NCBI GenBank assembly: GCA_003133405.1 | Contig: PKXH01000070.1 | Coordinates: 1-37,264 of the forward strand | Source of the DNA: Acidimicrobiaceae bacterium | GTDB lineage: Bacteria > Actinomycetota > Acidimicrobiia > Acidimicrobiales > RAAP-2 | DNA: 37,264 bases | Reading direction: 5' to 3' | The notes under the pieces: model-generated | Seen by the model: the letters and a program-made list of their open reading frames with translations, nothing else | Told to the model about the DNA's origin: nothing | The model's database searches: none | Position numbers and translations under genes: made by a program | Shown: in pieces, positions 1-8,126 of the stretch | How positions within the stretch are numbered: the first letter of the stretch is position 1 | Layout of the letters: every line of letters starts with the position of its first letter

Positions 1-15
1 TTGAGCTACACCCCC
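1..15 (-). tRNA. tRNA 5' end, cut by window edge
   Basis: Read on the minus strand, the first 15 bases give GGGGGTG-TA-GCTCAA. This is a 7-nt acceptor strand, the usual T8-A9, and the start of a D-arm, a typical tRNA 5' end. The rest, including the anticodon, lies outside the window, so the isotype cannot be read. It would lie downstream of the membrane protein gene at 31-798 on the same strand. Confidence 0.6.
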
Positions 16-30
16 GAAGAGGTCTTTACT

Positions 31-798
31 TTAGCCCAGGGCGCGACGGCGAAAGGGCTCTCGACGCCACTGCTCGTCAGCGTCGGGCTCGTAATACTGT
101 GACGTGACATCGTCGTCGTAGCGATATTCCATGGAATCGTCATTGTCGGTGTAAAGCGATTCGATCGTTGCGAGTGAGCGCCGCTGGGGTAGGCGCAACG
201 GAAGCGATGAATCATTCAAATAACCCTGACTAACGGCATAAAAGGCCATCGCGATAAAACTCACGACGCCGAGCCAGGTCACGGCCGCCACGTCGACCAG
301 AATCGAGTAGCCACTCACGAAGGCCAGCATCGTCATCGCGAGCGCCACGAGAATCAGTCGAGTGAAGACCATGCGACGTTGCGCCTTCATGTTGCGACGG
401 CGAATCGGTGCCTGATACTCGCTCCTTGCGACAGGTTCGCTCGGGCGAGCCGAGTACGCCTTCGCGTAACGGTTGGTCTGGAGCGCGCTCGAGCGGCGCG
501 CGTCGTACTCGTAGTCCTCGCTCCATTCGTCCCAGGACGCCCTCGATTCGAGTGATCCGTACGTGTCATCGGCGTGAACCACGGTCAAGCGCGAGCGCGC
601 GGACGCGCTGCCCGGGGCCGTCTGATCAGGCTGGTCGAGTCGATGCGCCGGCTCCACGGCGTAGTCCTGACGGCTCAGGACCTCGTGTTCGTCGTGAAAA
701 GACTGGATGGACTTCTCGGTGCCGCTGTCGCGCAGCCGGCGAATGACAATCGGGGCCAAGAGCGCCACCCAAAAGAGGCCCAGCACGATTAGCAGCAT
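31..798 (-). CDS. SepX/GlpR-like membrane protein (hypothetical)
   Basis: Product of 255 residues. Residues 1-19 form a membrane segment followed at once by a basic RRLR cluster. A conserved-looking patch (SIQSFHDEHEVLSRQD) follows near 30-45, then a long polar Asp/Tyr/Arg-rich linker. Two further membrane helices lie at about 145-165 and 168-188, and the tail is acidic and Tyr-rich. An N-terminal anchor, basic residues and an S-F-VLSR patch resemble the actinobacterial SepX/GlpR proteins, which sit at the divisome or partner with Glp. That assignment is inferred from architecture only and no catalytic motif is visible. It lies 74 bp downstream of cysH in the same direction, and the ATG at 798 has only a weak AGGTCGG-like ribosome site. 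It could equally be called a conserved hypothetical membrane protein. Confidence 0.7.
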   Translation of the reverse strand: MLLIVLGLFWVALLAPIVIRRLRDSGTEKSIQSFHDEHEVLSRQDYAVEPAHRLDQPDQTAPGSASARSRLTVVHADDTYGSLESRASWDEWSEDYEYDARRSSALQTNRYAKAYSARPSEPVARSEYQAPIRRRNMKAQRRMVFTRLILVALAMTMLAFVSGYSILVDVAAVTWLGVVSFIAMAFYAVSQGYLNDSSLPLRLPQRRSLATIESLYTDNDDSMEYRYDDDVTSQYYEPDADEQWRREPFRRRALG

Positions 799-872
799 CC
801 GACCTGCTCTGATCGACCGCGCCGTGACATTGCGACAAATTTACAGTTCAAGTCGGTTTTTTTGGTGGATAG

Positions 873-1559
873 TTAGGCTTCGTGCAGCCCGCACTCCTCT
901 TTGTCCATTCCGACCCATCGACCCGACCTTCGATCCCCGGGGACCTGGGGCTTGCGGGTCATCGCCGCGCAGCCGATCGACGCGTAACCCTGGGCCCAGA
1001 GAGGATGCTCTTCCAGGCCGTGACGCGTGAGGTAGTAGGCGACATCCTCGTCGCTCCAGCTGGCCAAGGGGTTCACCTTCACCAGACCAAATTTCTCATC
1101 CCACATCAGGATTTTCATCCCCGCGCGCGAGGGCGCGTCGACGCGCTTCACCGAGGTAATCCACGCCGAGTGATTGACCAATGCCCGACCCAATGGCTCA
1201 ACTTTACGAAGCTCACAACACCGCTCGCTCCCACAGGGCCACGGCGCGGCGGCGGGGCCGGGTGTCGTGCGCGTCACGTGAAGACTCCAGTCCTTCGTCA
1301 CGCGATCGGCGAAGTCCAGCGTCTCGGGAAAGTGTCCCCCGGTGTCCAAAAAGATGATCTCGGTGGCGGGACGCAACTCGTGCACCATGTGCAACAGCGC
1401 CAGGTCCTCAAAGGAACACGCCATGGCGACGCCGTCATCGAAACGAGAAAAGGTCCACTGAAGAATCTCGCGGGGTGCGGCGTATTCGAAGCGCTCGTTG
1501 ACGAGATCGAGTTCGTCGAGCATTTCTGAAGTTGGTGTTTCTAACGTCATTCTCATCAC
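873..1559 (-). CDS. cysH: Assimilatory (phospho)adenylylsulfate reductase
   Basis: Reduces activated sulfate (APS or PAPS) to sulfite with thioredoxin electrons in cysteine biosynthesis. Product is 228 residues. LDTGGHFPET (71-80) matches the family nucleotide-site motif, and ECGLH (222-226) carries the catalytic Cys223 at the C-terminus. Cys114-Cys115 is the CC pair that marks the iron-sulfur, APS-using branch. The expected downstream CxxC is instead C197-A-A-M200 (IGCAAMT), so the fourth cluster ligand is missing; I checked this on the DNA. No APS kinase gene or CysC fusion is present nearby, which also argues for APS as substrate. It diverges from cysD. Starts at 1559 (GTG), 1556 (ATG) and 1550 (ATG) are all possible. 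A -10-like TAGACT at 1560-1565 would suit a leaderless start at 1550. Confidence 0.9.
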   Translation of the reverse strand: MMRMTLETPTSEMLDELDLVNERFEYAAPREILQWTFSRFDDGVAMACSFEDLALLHMVHELRPATEIIFLDTGGHFPETLDFADRVTKDWSLHVTRTTPGPAAAPWPCGSERCCELRKVEPLGRALVNHSAWITSVKRVDAPSRAGMKILMWDEKFGLVKVNPLASWSDEDVAYYLTRHGLEEHPLWAQGYASIGCAAMTRKPQVPGDRRSGRWVGMDKEECGLHEA

Positions 1560-1595
1560 AGTCTAACTTTGTCTAGTGACTTACTAGAATATGAT
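1560..1595. promoter_or_regulatory. Divergent cysH/cysD promoter with palindromic operator
   Basis: The 51-bp gap holds a perfect inverted repeat TCTAGT-GACTT-ACTAGA at 1572-1588. For cysD, a -10 TATGAT lies at 1590-1595 with a -35-like TTTGTC at 1568-1573, so the palindrome fills the spacer. For cysH, TAGACT (minus strand, 1560-1565) is a plausible -10, placing the palindrome upstream of it. One protein bound here could therefore control both directions. A sulfur-responsive repressor is a reasonable guess, but none is encoded nearby. Confidence 0.5.
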
Positions 1596-1610
1596 TAATC
1601 CACCGAAATC

Positions 1611-2531
1611 ATGACAACTACTTTGCGCACTCCCCACGCCACCGACCATCTGGACGTTCTGGAGTCCCACGCCCTCTTTATCCTTCGTGAAGTGGTCGCC
1701 GAGTGCGAACGGCCGGTATTGCTTTTTTCGGGCGGCAAGGACTCGGCAGTACTTTTGCACTTGGCCTCGAAAGCCTTCGCGCCCCAACAGTTGCCCTTTC
1801 CCGTCTTACACATCGATACGGGCCAGAATTTCGCCGAGGTATTGAAGTTTCGCGACCGAACCGTCGAGGCGCTCGGGGCGCGACTCGTCGTCGCCAAGGT
1901 GCAAGACACGATCGATCAAGGCAAGGTCGCCGACCCCGGTCCGCTCGGATCGCGCAACCGCCTCCAGACCGTCACGCTGCTCGACGCGATCACCGACAAC
2001 TCCTTTGACGCCGCCTTCGGCGGCGCTCGACGAGACGAGGACAAAGCTCGCGCGAAAGAACGCATCCTCAGCTTCCGTGACGCCTTTGGACAGTGGGATC
2101 CGCGCCAACAGCGGCCAGAACTCTGGCAGCTCTATCAGGGCAAGGTCAATCCCGGCGAGCATGTGCGGGCCTTCCCCCTCTCGGACTGGACCGAACTCGA
2201 CGTCTGGCAGTACATCGCACGCGAGAAGATGGAGGTGCCCTCGATCTACTTCGCCCACGAACGCGAGGTGGTGATGCGCGACGGCATGTGGCTCGCGGTG
2301 GGCGAATACGTCGAACCGCGAGAGGGTGAAGACGTCGTTCGAAAGATGGTGCGCTTTCGCACCGTCGGTGACGCCAACTGCACGGGCGCGGTGATCTCGA
2401 AGGCCGCCACCCTGGACGCGATTATTAACGAGGTGGCCATCGCCAACGTTTCGGAACGAGGCGCCACGCGCGGCGACGACAAGTTCTCCGAGACGGCCAT
2501 GGAAGATCGTAAGCGCGAGGGGTACTTCTAG
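1611..2531 (+). CDS. cysD: Sulfate adenylyltransferase subunit 2 (CysD)
   Basis: Small catalytic subunit of ATP sulfurylase, forming APS and pyrophosphate from sulfate and ATP with CysN. The 306-residue length is normal for the family. The PP-loop SGGKDS is at residues 40-45, followed by HIDTG, the conserved FGGARRDEDKARAKER stretch (about 135-152) and the FPLSDWTELDVWQYI region. The C-terminus ends in the typical REGYF. The stop codon directly abuts the cysN ATG, so the two are certainly co-transcribed and probably translationally coupled. The start ATG lies 15 bp beyond the -10 TATGAT with no strong ribosome site. Confidence 0.96.
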   Translation: MTTTLRTPHATDHLDVLESHALFILREVVAECERPVLLFSGGKDSAVLLHLASKAFAPQQLPFPVLHIDTGQNFAEVLKFRDRTVEALGARLVVAKVQDTIDQGKVADPGPLGSRNRLQTVTLLDAITDNSFDAAFGGARRDEDKARAKERILSFRDAFGQWDPRQQRPELWQLYQGKVNPGEHVRAFPLSDWTELDVWQYIAREKMEVPSIYFAHEREVVMRDGMWLAVGEYVEPREGEDVVRKMVRFRTVGDANCTGAVISKAATLDAIINEVAIANVSERGATRGDDKFSETAMEDRKREGYF

Positions 2532-3788
2532 ATGGAACTCGCGACCATGGACCTACTGCGTCTCGCGACTATCGGATCGGTTGACGACGGCAAGTCCACG
2601 TTGATTGGCCGACTCCTCGTCGACACGCGCCAACTCTTCGACGATCAACTCGACGCAGTGGCCGCCGCGTCCGAGAAGCGCGGCATCGGCGACCTCGACC
2701 TCAGTTTTGTGACCGACGGTCTTCGGGCCGAGCGCGAACAGGGCATCACCATCGACGTGGCGTACCGCTACGCGACAACCCCGACGAGAAAGTTCATTAT
2801 CGCCGACTGTCCGGGGCATGTGCAGTACACGAGAAACATGGCGACCGGCGCCTCAACGGCCGACCTCGTGCTCGTGGCCCTGGACGTGGCGTCGGGATTG
2901 AAAGAACAGACCCGACGACACCTATGCATCGCCGCGTTGCTCGGCGTGCGCTCGGTCATCGTGGCCGTGAACAAGATGGACACCGTGGCCTGGTCCGAAC
3001 TGGCCTTTCAGCGCGCGGTCGACCAATTCGAGACGCTCTCGCGTGAGTTGGGTTTCACCTCGAACCTGGCCATCCCCGTCTCGGCGCTACTGGGTGACAA
3101 CGTGGTCGAAAACTCCGCCAATACCCCGTGGTACCGCGGACCATCATTACTCGACGCGCTCGAAGCGTCCGAAGCCGGTTCCTGGGAGACCGCCCAAGGG
3201 GCGCGTCTACCAATTCAGTGGGTGTTACGTCAGCCCGGCGGCGGGCGGACCTACGCGGGCATGGTCAGTGGGGAGGCCTTTCGCGTCGGCGACCACGTCA
3301 CACTGTTGCCAGCCAATATCGAAACCACGATCAGGGCCATCAACTTTGGTGGAGAACCTCGCCTGGAGGCCACGGTCGGCCTCGCGGCCGACCTCGATCT
3401 CGCCGACGAGACCGACGCGGGACGCGGCGACCTCATCGCCACCGCGCCGCTACCGACGGTCACCAACGAGTTCGAGGCGACGATCTGCTGGTTTGGCGAA
3501 AAGCCCTTAAGCGTCAACGGACAAAGACTGCGCTTGAAACACACCACAAAGTCCACGCCGGTACGGATCGACGCGATAAGTGGACTGATTGACATCGAGT
3601 CACTGGCCATCAAAGACGCGTCGTCGCTCACCACTAATCAGATCGGACTTGCGACGTTGATCACGGCCGACGCCCTCGTCGTTGATGACTATCGCGAGGA
3701 TCGTGTGACCGGCAGCTTCGTACTCATCGACGAGGTCACCAACGCCACCGTCGCGGCCGGTATGGTCGGACACGCGTCGTTCCTCTAA
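2532..3788 (+). CDS. cysN: Sulfate adenylyltransferase subunit 1, GTPase (CysN)
   Basis: Regulatory GTPase that drives APS synthesis by CysD through GTP hydrolysis. It is an elongation-factor-like G domain: G1 GSVDDGKST (15-23), G3 DCPGH (92-96), G4 NKMD (147-150), followed by two beta-barrel domains (about 225-418). At 418 residues it ends without the APS kinase domain found in CysNC fusions, and no separate cysC is visible. That fits direct reduction of APS by the neighbouring CysH. It starts on the base after the cysD stop. Confidence 0.96.
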   Translation: MELATMDLLRLATIGSVDDGKSTLIGRLLVDTRQLFDDQLDAVAAASEKRGIGDLDLSFVTDGLRAEREQGITIDVAYRYATTPTRKFIIADCPGHVQYTRNMATGASTADLVLVALDVASGLKEQTRRHLCIAALLGVRSVIVAVNKMDTVAWSELAFQRAVDQFETLSRELGFTSNLAIPVSALLGDNVVENSANTPWYRGPSLLDALEASEAGSWETAQGARLPIQWVLRQPGGGRTYAGMVSGEAFRVGDHVTLLPANIETTIRAINFGGEPRLEATVGLAADLDLADETDAGRGDLIATAPLPTVTNEFEATICWFGEKPLSVNGQRLRLKHTTKSTPVRIDAISGLIDIESLAIKDASSLTTNQIGLATLITADALVVDDYREDRVTGSFVLIDEVTNATVAAGMVGHASFL

Positions 3789-3831
3789 GCGACGACTCGG
3801 GCCCTGCTCGTTGCTCGATCGGTTCACGCTC

Positions 3832-3850
3832 GCCCGTGCGGTCAACGGGC
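3832..3850. terminator. Hairpin between convergent cysN and purU
   Basis: An inverted repeat GCCCGT-GCGGTCA-ACGGGC sits in the 70-bp gap between the ends of cysN and purU. Position and GC-rich stem suit a bidirectional terminator. There is no T-run on either side, so the call is weak. Confidence 0.3.
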
Positions 3851-3858
3851 TGCCCATC

Positions 3859-4704
3859 TCAGCTCGAAAAGACAATCGTCCGATCGCCCGCCACAACCAC
3901 TCGATCCTCAGCCTGCAGTCGAACGGCTCTCGCCAAGACGGTTCGCTCGATGTCGCGACCAATCGCCACAAGATCGCTCGCCGACTGAGCGTGCGTCACC
4001 TGAATGACGCCTTGCTCGATGATTGGACCTTCGTCCAGATCGCCCGTGGCGTAGTGGGCCGTGGCGCCGATAACCTTCACACCGCGCTCGTACGCTTGGC
4101 GATAGGGCCTCGCTCCCTTGAAGCCCGGCAAGAACGAGTGGTGGATATTGATGATGTTGCCCGGCATCGCTTCGCAAAAGGCCGGTGACAACACCTGCAT
4201 GTAGCGCGCGAGAACAATGAAGTCGATCCGGTACCGCTCGACGAGTTCCTTGAGCGATGTCTCGGCGGCTGCCTTGGAGGCGGCCGTCACCGGTAGGTGA
4301 ACGAAAGGAATGTCGTAGCGTTCAACGATCGGCGCGCAGTCCACATGATTCGAGACGACCAGTGGAATCTCCACCGACAGCTCATCGATATTCCAGCGGT
4401 ACAGCAGGTCGACGAGACAGTGGTCAATCTTGGAAACCATAAGGAGTGCGCGTCGCCGTTGAGACTCAAGACGGATGCTGATCAGCGGCGTGAATTGGGC
4501 GAGGTGCGAGTCGAGAAATCGACGAACCTCGTCGAGGCTTCGGGGGCTGTCAAAACAGATCCGCATGCAGAAAAGTCCCGTCGGGGGATCCGAGAACTGG
4601 TCGCTCTCGACTATGTTCCCTTCCGCCTCCACAATTCCTTGGGCTGCGGCGAGCACGATACCGGCACGATCGCCACAGCGCAGGGTCAAGATGAATCGTT
4701 GCAT
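3859..4704 (-). CDS. purU: Formyltetrahydrofolate deformylase
   Basis: Hydrolyses 10-formyl-THF to formate and THF, balancing the one-carbon pool. Product is 281 residues. An N-terminal ACT-type regulatory domain (about 1-80) is followed by a formyltransferase fold. Catalytic residues read as N186 and H188 (NIHHSFLPG) and D224 (TGDLDEGPII). The ACT domain plus IHHSFLPGFKGARPY distinguishes PurU from PurN. It converges on cysN, and the 228 bp upstream (4705-4932) shows no gene or clear element. Confidence 0.95.
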   Translation of the reverse strand: MQRFILTLRCGDRAGIVLAAAQGIVEAEGNIVESDQFSDPPTGLFCMRICFDSPRSLDEVRRFLDSHLAQFTPLISIRLESQRRRALLMVSKIDHCLVDLLYRWNIDELSVEIPLVVSNHVDCAPIVERYDIPFVHLPVTAASKAAAETSLKELVERYRIDFIVLARYMQVLSPAFCEAMPGNIINIHHSFLPGFKGARPYRQAYERGVKVIGATAHYATGDLDEGPIIEQGVIQVTHAQSASDLVAIGRDIERTVLARAVRLQAEDRVVVAGDRTIVFSS

Positions 4705-4932
4705 CGATCAACCTTAGAGTGGCGCCATCCGATCAGTTGATTCTCTTCAATTGGGTTCTGGACCCGTAAAACGATCGGCTAATTACTGGTGAGAGGCCTT
4801 GCCCTCAGAACTGACGAGAGCCGCATCGTCCAAAGTCTCGATGGGAGAATTCGGGCAGACTCGCTCAAGTCATTCCGATTCACGGCAAACTAACCTTGTT
4901 CTTGAATTATCGGCACCGGCGAGAGCGGCTTG

Positions 4933-5448
4933 TTACATTTCGAGGCCGTGACCTTGGTCTCTATCGTTCAAAAACCTCTCAAATATATGCAATACTTTCA
5001 AGTCCTTGATCCGACCCGCCGCTCGCTTTGAACGTGCCAGGTCCTCAACCGACGCCACCTGAGTTTCAGTCCTTCCCACGACGACCGTGAGGGACCTCTT
5101 CTCCAATTCTTCAAAATCTTGAAATCCACTCGCCTTGAAGAGAACGTCAAATTCTCCATGTGCACACGTCAGATTGAGGACCTGCAACTCACCCAAGAAC
5201 AAGGGCGATCGGTCAAATATGATTCCCTCATCGAGATTATTGACTCGAATCTTTGCATCGAGAAGATTGAGAGCGTTGCTGAGTCGTTGCAAATTGAGCC
5301 GATGTGGAGCCGCATAAAAATCGATATCCATCGTTGGAGCCACCGGTACATTCTGCGCGATGGCTGCAAACGCGCCTATCACGACATAATTGACTTCGCA
5401 TCTTTTGAAGACCTCAATTATTGCTTCTGCGTCCAGATCGTGGATCAC
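4933..5448 (-). CDS. Nucleotidyltransferase-like protein, probable toxin of an XRE-NTase pair
   Basis: A 171-residue protein with a compact nucleotidyltransferase-like core. A GAFA segment (about 25-28) is followed by TMDIDFY, where D41 and D43 form the DxD metal-binding pair (numbering from the GTG at 5448). This pattern resembles the AbiEii/DUF6036 group of nucleotidyltransferases. I chose GTG 5448 because GAGGAG lies 5 bp upstream; the TTG at 5460 lacks such a site. The gene overlaps the end of the upstream XRE regulator gene by 35 bp, so the two are coupled. The region is visibly AT-richer than its neighbours, suggesting transfer. The toxin role is inferred from domain and context. Confidence 0.75.
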   Translation of the reverse strand: MIHDLDAEAIIEVFKRCEVNYVVIGAFAAIAQNVPVAPTMDIDFYAAPHRLNLQRLSNALNLLDAKIRVNNLDEGIIFDRSPLFLGELQVLNLTCAHGEFDVLFKASGFQDFEELEKRSLTVVVGRTETQVASVEDLARSKRAAGRIKDLKVLHIFERFLNDRDQGHGLEM

Positions 5449-5794
5449 CGGTCTCCTCAATTACTCGCGCGTTCTCAAATGCAGCAACATTTCCCTTGTG
5501 TCGTCGTTCGACACGTTGACGTTCAGCGTCACTCCGCCTGGAATGTCTCTCCAGTAACAATTGGTCGTGGTCATCTAAGGTTTCAAGATGAATAATTGGT
5601 TCGAGACCGACTGAAGCGAGGATACGCAGCACTGATTCAAATCCTGAGTCAACCCGTCCCGACTCGATTCGGGCAATCGTTGACTGGGCAACTCCTGATC
5701 GCTTCGCCAACTCGCGTTGAGTGAGACTCAGGCGGACTCGTGCCAATGCAAGCAAACTTCCGGCGACCGTGGACGTCCTTTGAGACACACGCAT
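5414..5794 (-). CDS. XRE-family regulator, probable antitoxin
   Basis: A 126-residue protein from the ATG at 5794. A clear helix-turn-helix lies at about 24-47 (LTQRELAKRSGV then AQSTIARIESGR), with hydrophobic packing up to about 67. The C-terminal half is charged and Arg-rich (about 75-126). The GTG at 5821 would put the start inside a perfect 20-bp palindrome, so the ATG at 5794 is preferred. The gene precedes and overlaps the nucleotidyltransferase gene. Autoregulation through the palindrome is the expected behaviour for such a pair. It could be a simple transcription factor if the partner is not toxic. Confidence 0.8.
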   Translation of the reverse strand: MRVSQRTSTVAGSLLALARVRLSLTQRELAKRSGVAQSTIARIESGRVDSGFESVLRILASVGLEPIIHLETLDDHDQLLLERHSRRSDAERQRVERRHKGNVAAFENARVIEETGDPRSGRRSNN

Positions 5795-6135
5795 ACCAAA
5801 TGATAGCACATATGCTATCACTCACGGTATCAAAATCGGTCTCTTCGACTTCAATGGATCTTCGTCACGACGATCGAAGCGTAAGAGCAGTGCCCCCTCT
5901 TGACGCATTTCGAATGACGAACTCCTCGCCAGCCGACGTCGGTCCCCGCTCATGACGTCGGGGCACGTATACATGGGCGTCATTTTCGAGCGCCCGACAC
6001 CGCCCGCGCCGACGCTTCACGTTGACCTCGCCGAGAGGTCACCCTTCACGCGAGCGTCACACGACCCGATACTCTCCATCTGTTTCAGTACGACAATGTG
6101 GAGTCCAGAATCTTCGAGATGACGTCAAGTCGTCA
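5795..6135. other. Non-coding gap between XRE gene and livM end
   Basis: About 340 bp with no supportable gene. It holds the XRE promoter and operator on the left and a hairpin next to the livM stop on the right. An inverted repeat CCGACGTC...GACGTCGG lies at 5933-5961, with a 13-nt loop and no T-run. Nothing else stands out. Confidence 0.5.
5801..5820 (-). promoter_or_regulatory. 20-bp palindromic operator of the XRE-NTase pair
   Basis: Perfect inverted repeat TGATAGCA-CATA-TGCTATCA, 6 bp upstream of the ATG at 5794. A TTGATA (-35-like) lies just upstream on the minus strand, so the palindrome covers the region where the -10 must be. A protein bound here would block the promoter. The encoded XRE protein is the obvious candidate. 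Confidence 0.65.
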
Positions 6136-6137
6136 TC
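6118..6137 (-). terminator. Hairpin at the livM stop
   Basis: Perfect 7-bp stem GATGACG-TCAAGT-CGTCATC overlapping the livM TGA. It sits at the end of the five-gene importer operon, so termination is plausible. No T-run follows on the minus strand. Confidence 0.35.
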
Positions 6138-7224
6138 ACTGATCGACGCTTGCGTCCACGGTGAGGGCGCGCACACGTCGCCAGGCTCGAAAGCGTCCAA
6201 CCTGACCCGCGATGCCCCCCGGGGCGAACAGCACGAACAGCACGAAGATCGCCCCGAGCAAGAACTGCGGCTCAGAAAGAGGGACCCTAAGGAAAGCTGG
6301 CAAGGTGGTGAACGAGGGCTGGGCGGAAACCTTGTCGAGAAACTGTTGGAGATAGATGTAGACCATCGCCCCGACGACCGCCCCCCAGCGCGTGCCCGCT
6401 CCACCGAGGACCACCATGATGAGGATCGACAGCGTCACCGTTGTGGAAGCCACGACACTCGGCACGGCCGTGCCGATCACCAGGATATAGATGACCCCTC
6501 CCCCGGTGGCGATGAGCGAAGAGACCACGAACGAGATCAACTTGAAGCGATAAGGCCGGATGCCCAGCACGTCCAGGCGGCGCTCGTTCTCGCGGATCGC
6601 CACGAAGACGTGCCCGGTCACCGATTCCGAAACCAGCCACACCACCGCGTAGGCCACCACGAGGAACGCGAGGGCGAGCCAGTAGAGGCTCCGCGTATTG
6701 GACACGGCCCCCGAGAGAAACGACGGCAGCCGTGTGTAGGAGAGCGCGAGACCCGTATCGCCGGCCGTGAGGTTGTGCGGGTTGCTCTCGATGAGGTAGA
6801 AAAAGGCCTGCGCGAAGGCGAGGGTCACCATGGCGAAGGCGATGCCGTGCACGCGCAGGGCGATCGCGCCGAGCACTACGGCCAGGACCAGTGACACGCC
6901 AAAGGTGAGCAACAGCGCCGGCCACAGGGGCCACGCCCAGCGGGTCAGCGCGATGTCAAAGACGTAGGTGCCGGTGGCGAAGTACAGCACCGGCCCGAGC
7001 GACATCAGGCCCGTGAAGCCGAACATCAGGTCGTAACCAACGGCGACGCCGGCGAACATGAAGCACAGGGCCAATACCTCAAGCGTGCCCGTCGAGTTGA
7101 CAATGTCGAGGGTGCCCGGGAGCACCCACGCGACGTGCACGCCCACGAAGGGCACCACGGCGAACAGCGTGAGGGCCACGGCGCCGATGACGACACCCAC
7201 GTGGCGCGAGACCCAGGTCCTCAT
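6136..7224 (-). CDS. livM: Branched-chain amino acid/amide ABC permease (LivM type)
   Basis: Second membrane permease of the importer, 362 residues from the ATG at 7224. That start overlaps the livH stop as ATGA and removes a 29-residue polar extension seen with an upstream start. About nine to ten hydrophobic segments are visible. The coupling loop contains the family's IRENERRLDVLGIRPYRFKL stretch (about 208-227), and GGAGTRWGAVVGA occurs in the C-terminal part. It pairs with LivH and is energised by LivG and LivF. The substrate cannot be read from sequence; amino acids, urea or short amides are all seen in the family. Confidence 0.9.
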   Translation of the reverse strand: MRTWVSRHVGVVIGAVALTLFAVVPFVGVHVAWVLPGTLDIVNSTGTLEVLALCFMFAGVAVGYDLMFGFTGLMSLGPVLYFATGTYVFDIALTRWAWPLWPALLLTFGVSLVLAVVLGAIALRVHGIAFAMVTLAFAQAFFYLIESNPHNLTAGDTGLALSYTRLPSFLSGAVSNTRSLYWLALAFLVVAYAVVWLVSESVTGHVFVAIRENERRLDVLGIRPYRFKLISFVVSSLIATGGGVIYILVIGTAVPSVVASTTVTLSILIMVVLGGAGTRWGAVVGAMVYIYLQQFLDKVSAQPSFTTLPAFLRVPLSEPQFLLGAIFVLFVLFAPGGIAGQVGRFRAWRRVRALTVDASVDQ

Positions 7225-8126
7225 ACGACGCGCCCGAACAGACCGCGAGGGCGCCACTCCAAGACCACGGCCAGCAGCAACACCGTCGAGAGGTTGCCAA
7301 TCTGGGCCCAACCACTGTGGCCGCCGATGTAAAAAGAGGTGTAGTCCTGGAGCAGACCCACGACGAGCGCCGCAACCGCCGAGCCGCGGATCGATCCCAG
7401 CCCCCCAATGACCACGACGATGAAGGCGAAGATCAACAGGCTGTCGCCCTGGGTCGGGGAGATGAGATCACCACTGAACACCACGGCATAGAGAATGCCC
7501 GCGAGGCCCGCCATCGCCCCGCCAATGACAAAAACGAGGGTGAAGGCCCGTCCCACGTCGATGCCCAGGGCGCGCACCATCTCGCGGTTTTCCACGCCGG
7601 CGCGGATGATGATGCCGTAGCGCGTGCGCGCCAAGAACCACTCGAGGACGACCAGCACGACGACGCCGGCGCCGAGCGCGAGAAAATTTGCGTTGGGCAA
7701 GAACATGCTCCCGATCCGCGTCGGCTCGATGAGCCACAACGGCACCGGGATCTGCAGGGCCGTACTGCCAAAGCCGCCCATCAAGAGTCCCACCGCGGCG
7801 AGGTCGAGTCCGATGGTGACGAGGATCTGACTGATCGGCTTGCCGTACAGCGGCCGGATGAGGACCAACTCGGTGATACCCGCAGCCACCGCGCCGCCCA
7901 GCGTCGCTCCAACGATGGCCAGGGTGATCAGGGCGGGCGCGCCGAACGACGACGGCAGACGCGTCGCGATCTCCCAGCCCAGGTACGCGCCGATCGTCAT
8001 GAAGAGGCCGTGGGCGAAATTGAGCACGTCCATCAACCCGTAGATGAGCGAGAGTCCCGAGGCCGCGAGGAAGTAGATCGCCCCGAGAGCGATACCGCTA
8101 AAAGTGATGACCAGAAACGCGCTCAC
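7221..8126 (-). CDS. livH: Branched-chain amino acid/amide ABC permease (LivH type)
   Basis: First membrane permease of the importer, 301 residues, with about eight hydrophobic segments. GLSLIYGLMDVLNFAHG near the N-terminus and the cytoplasmic loop containing GVENREMVRALGIDVGRAF are family hallmarks. The GTG start at 8126 overlaps the livF stop (GTGA), and its own stop overlaps livM. Confidence 0.92.
   Translation of the reverse strand: MSAFLVITFSGIALGAIYFLAASGLSLIYGLMDVLNFAHGLFMTIGAYLGWEIATRLPSSFGAPALITLAIVGATLGGAVAAGITELVLIRPLYGKPISQILVTIGLDLAAVGLLMGGFGSTALQIPVPLWLIEPTRIGSMFLPNANFLALGAGVVVLVVLEWFLARTRYGIIIRAGVENREMVRALGIDVGRAFTLVFVIGGAMAGLAGILYAVVFSGDLISPTQGDSLLIFAFIVVVIGGLGSIRGSAVAALVVGLLQDYTSFYIGGHSGWAQIGNLSTVLLLAVVLEWRPRGLFGRVV

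Noticed and set aside
6022-6894. Long plus-strand open frame (290 codons) opposite livM
   Set aside because: Composition is Arg/His/Asp/Glu-rich low complexity, typical of the antisense frame of a GC-rich membrane protein gene; livM on the other strand is unambiguous.
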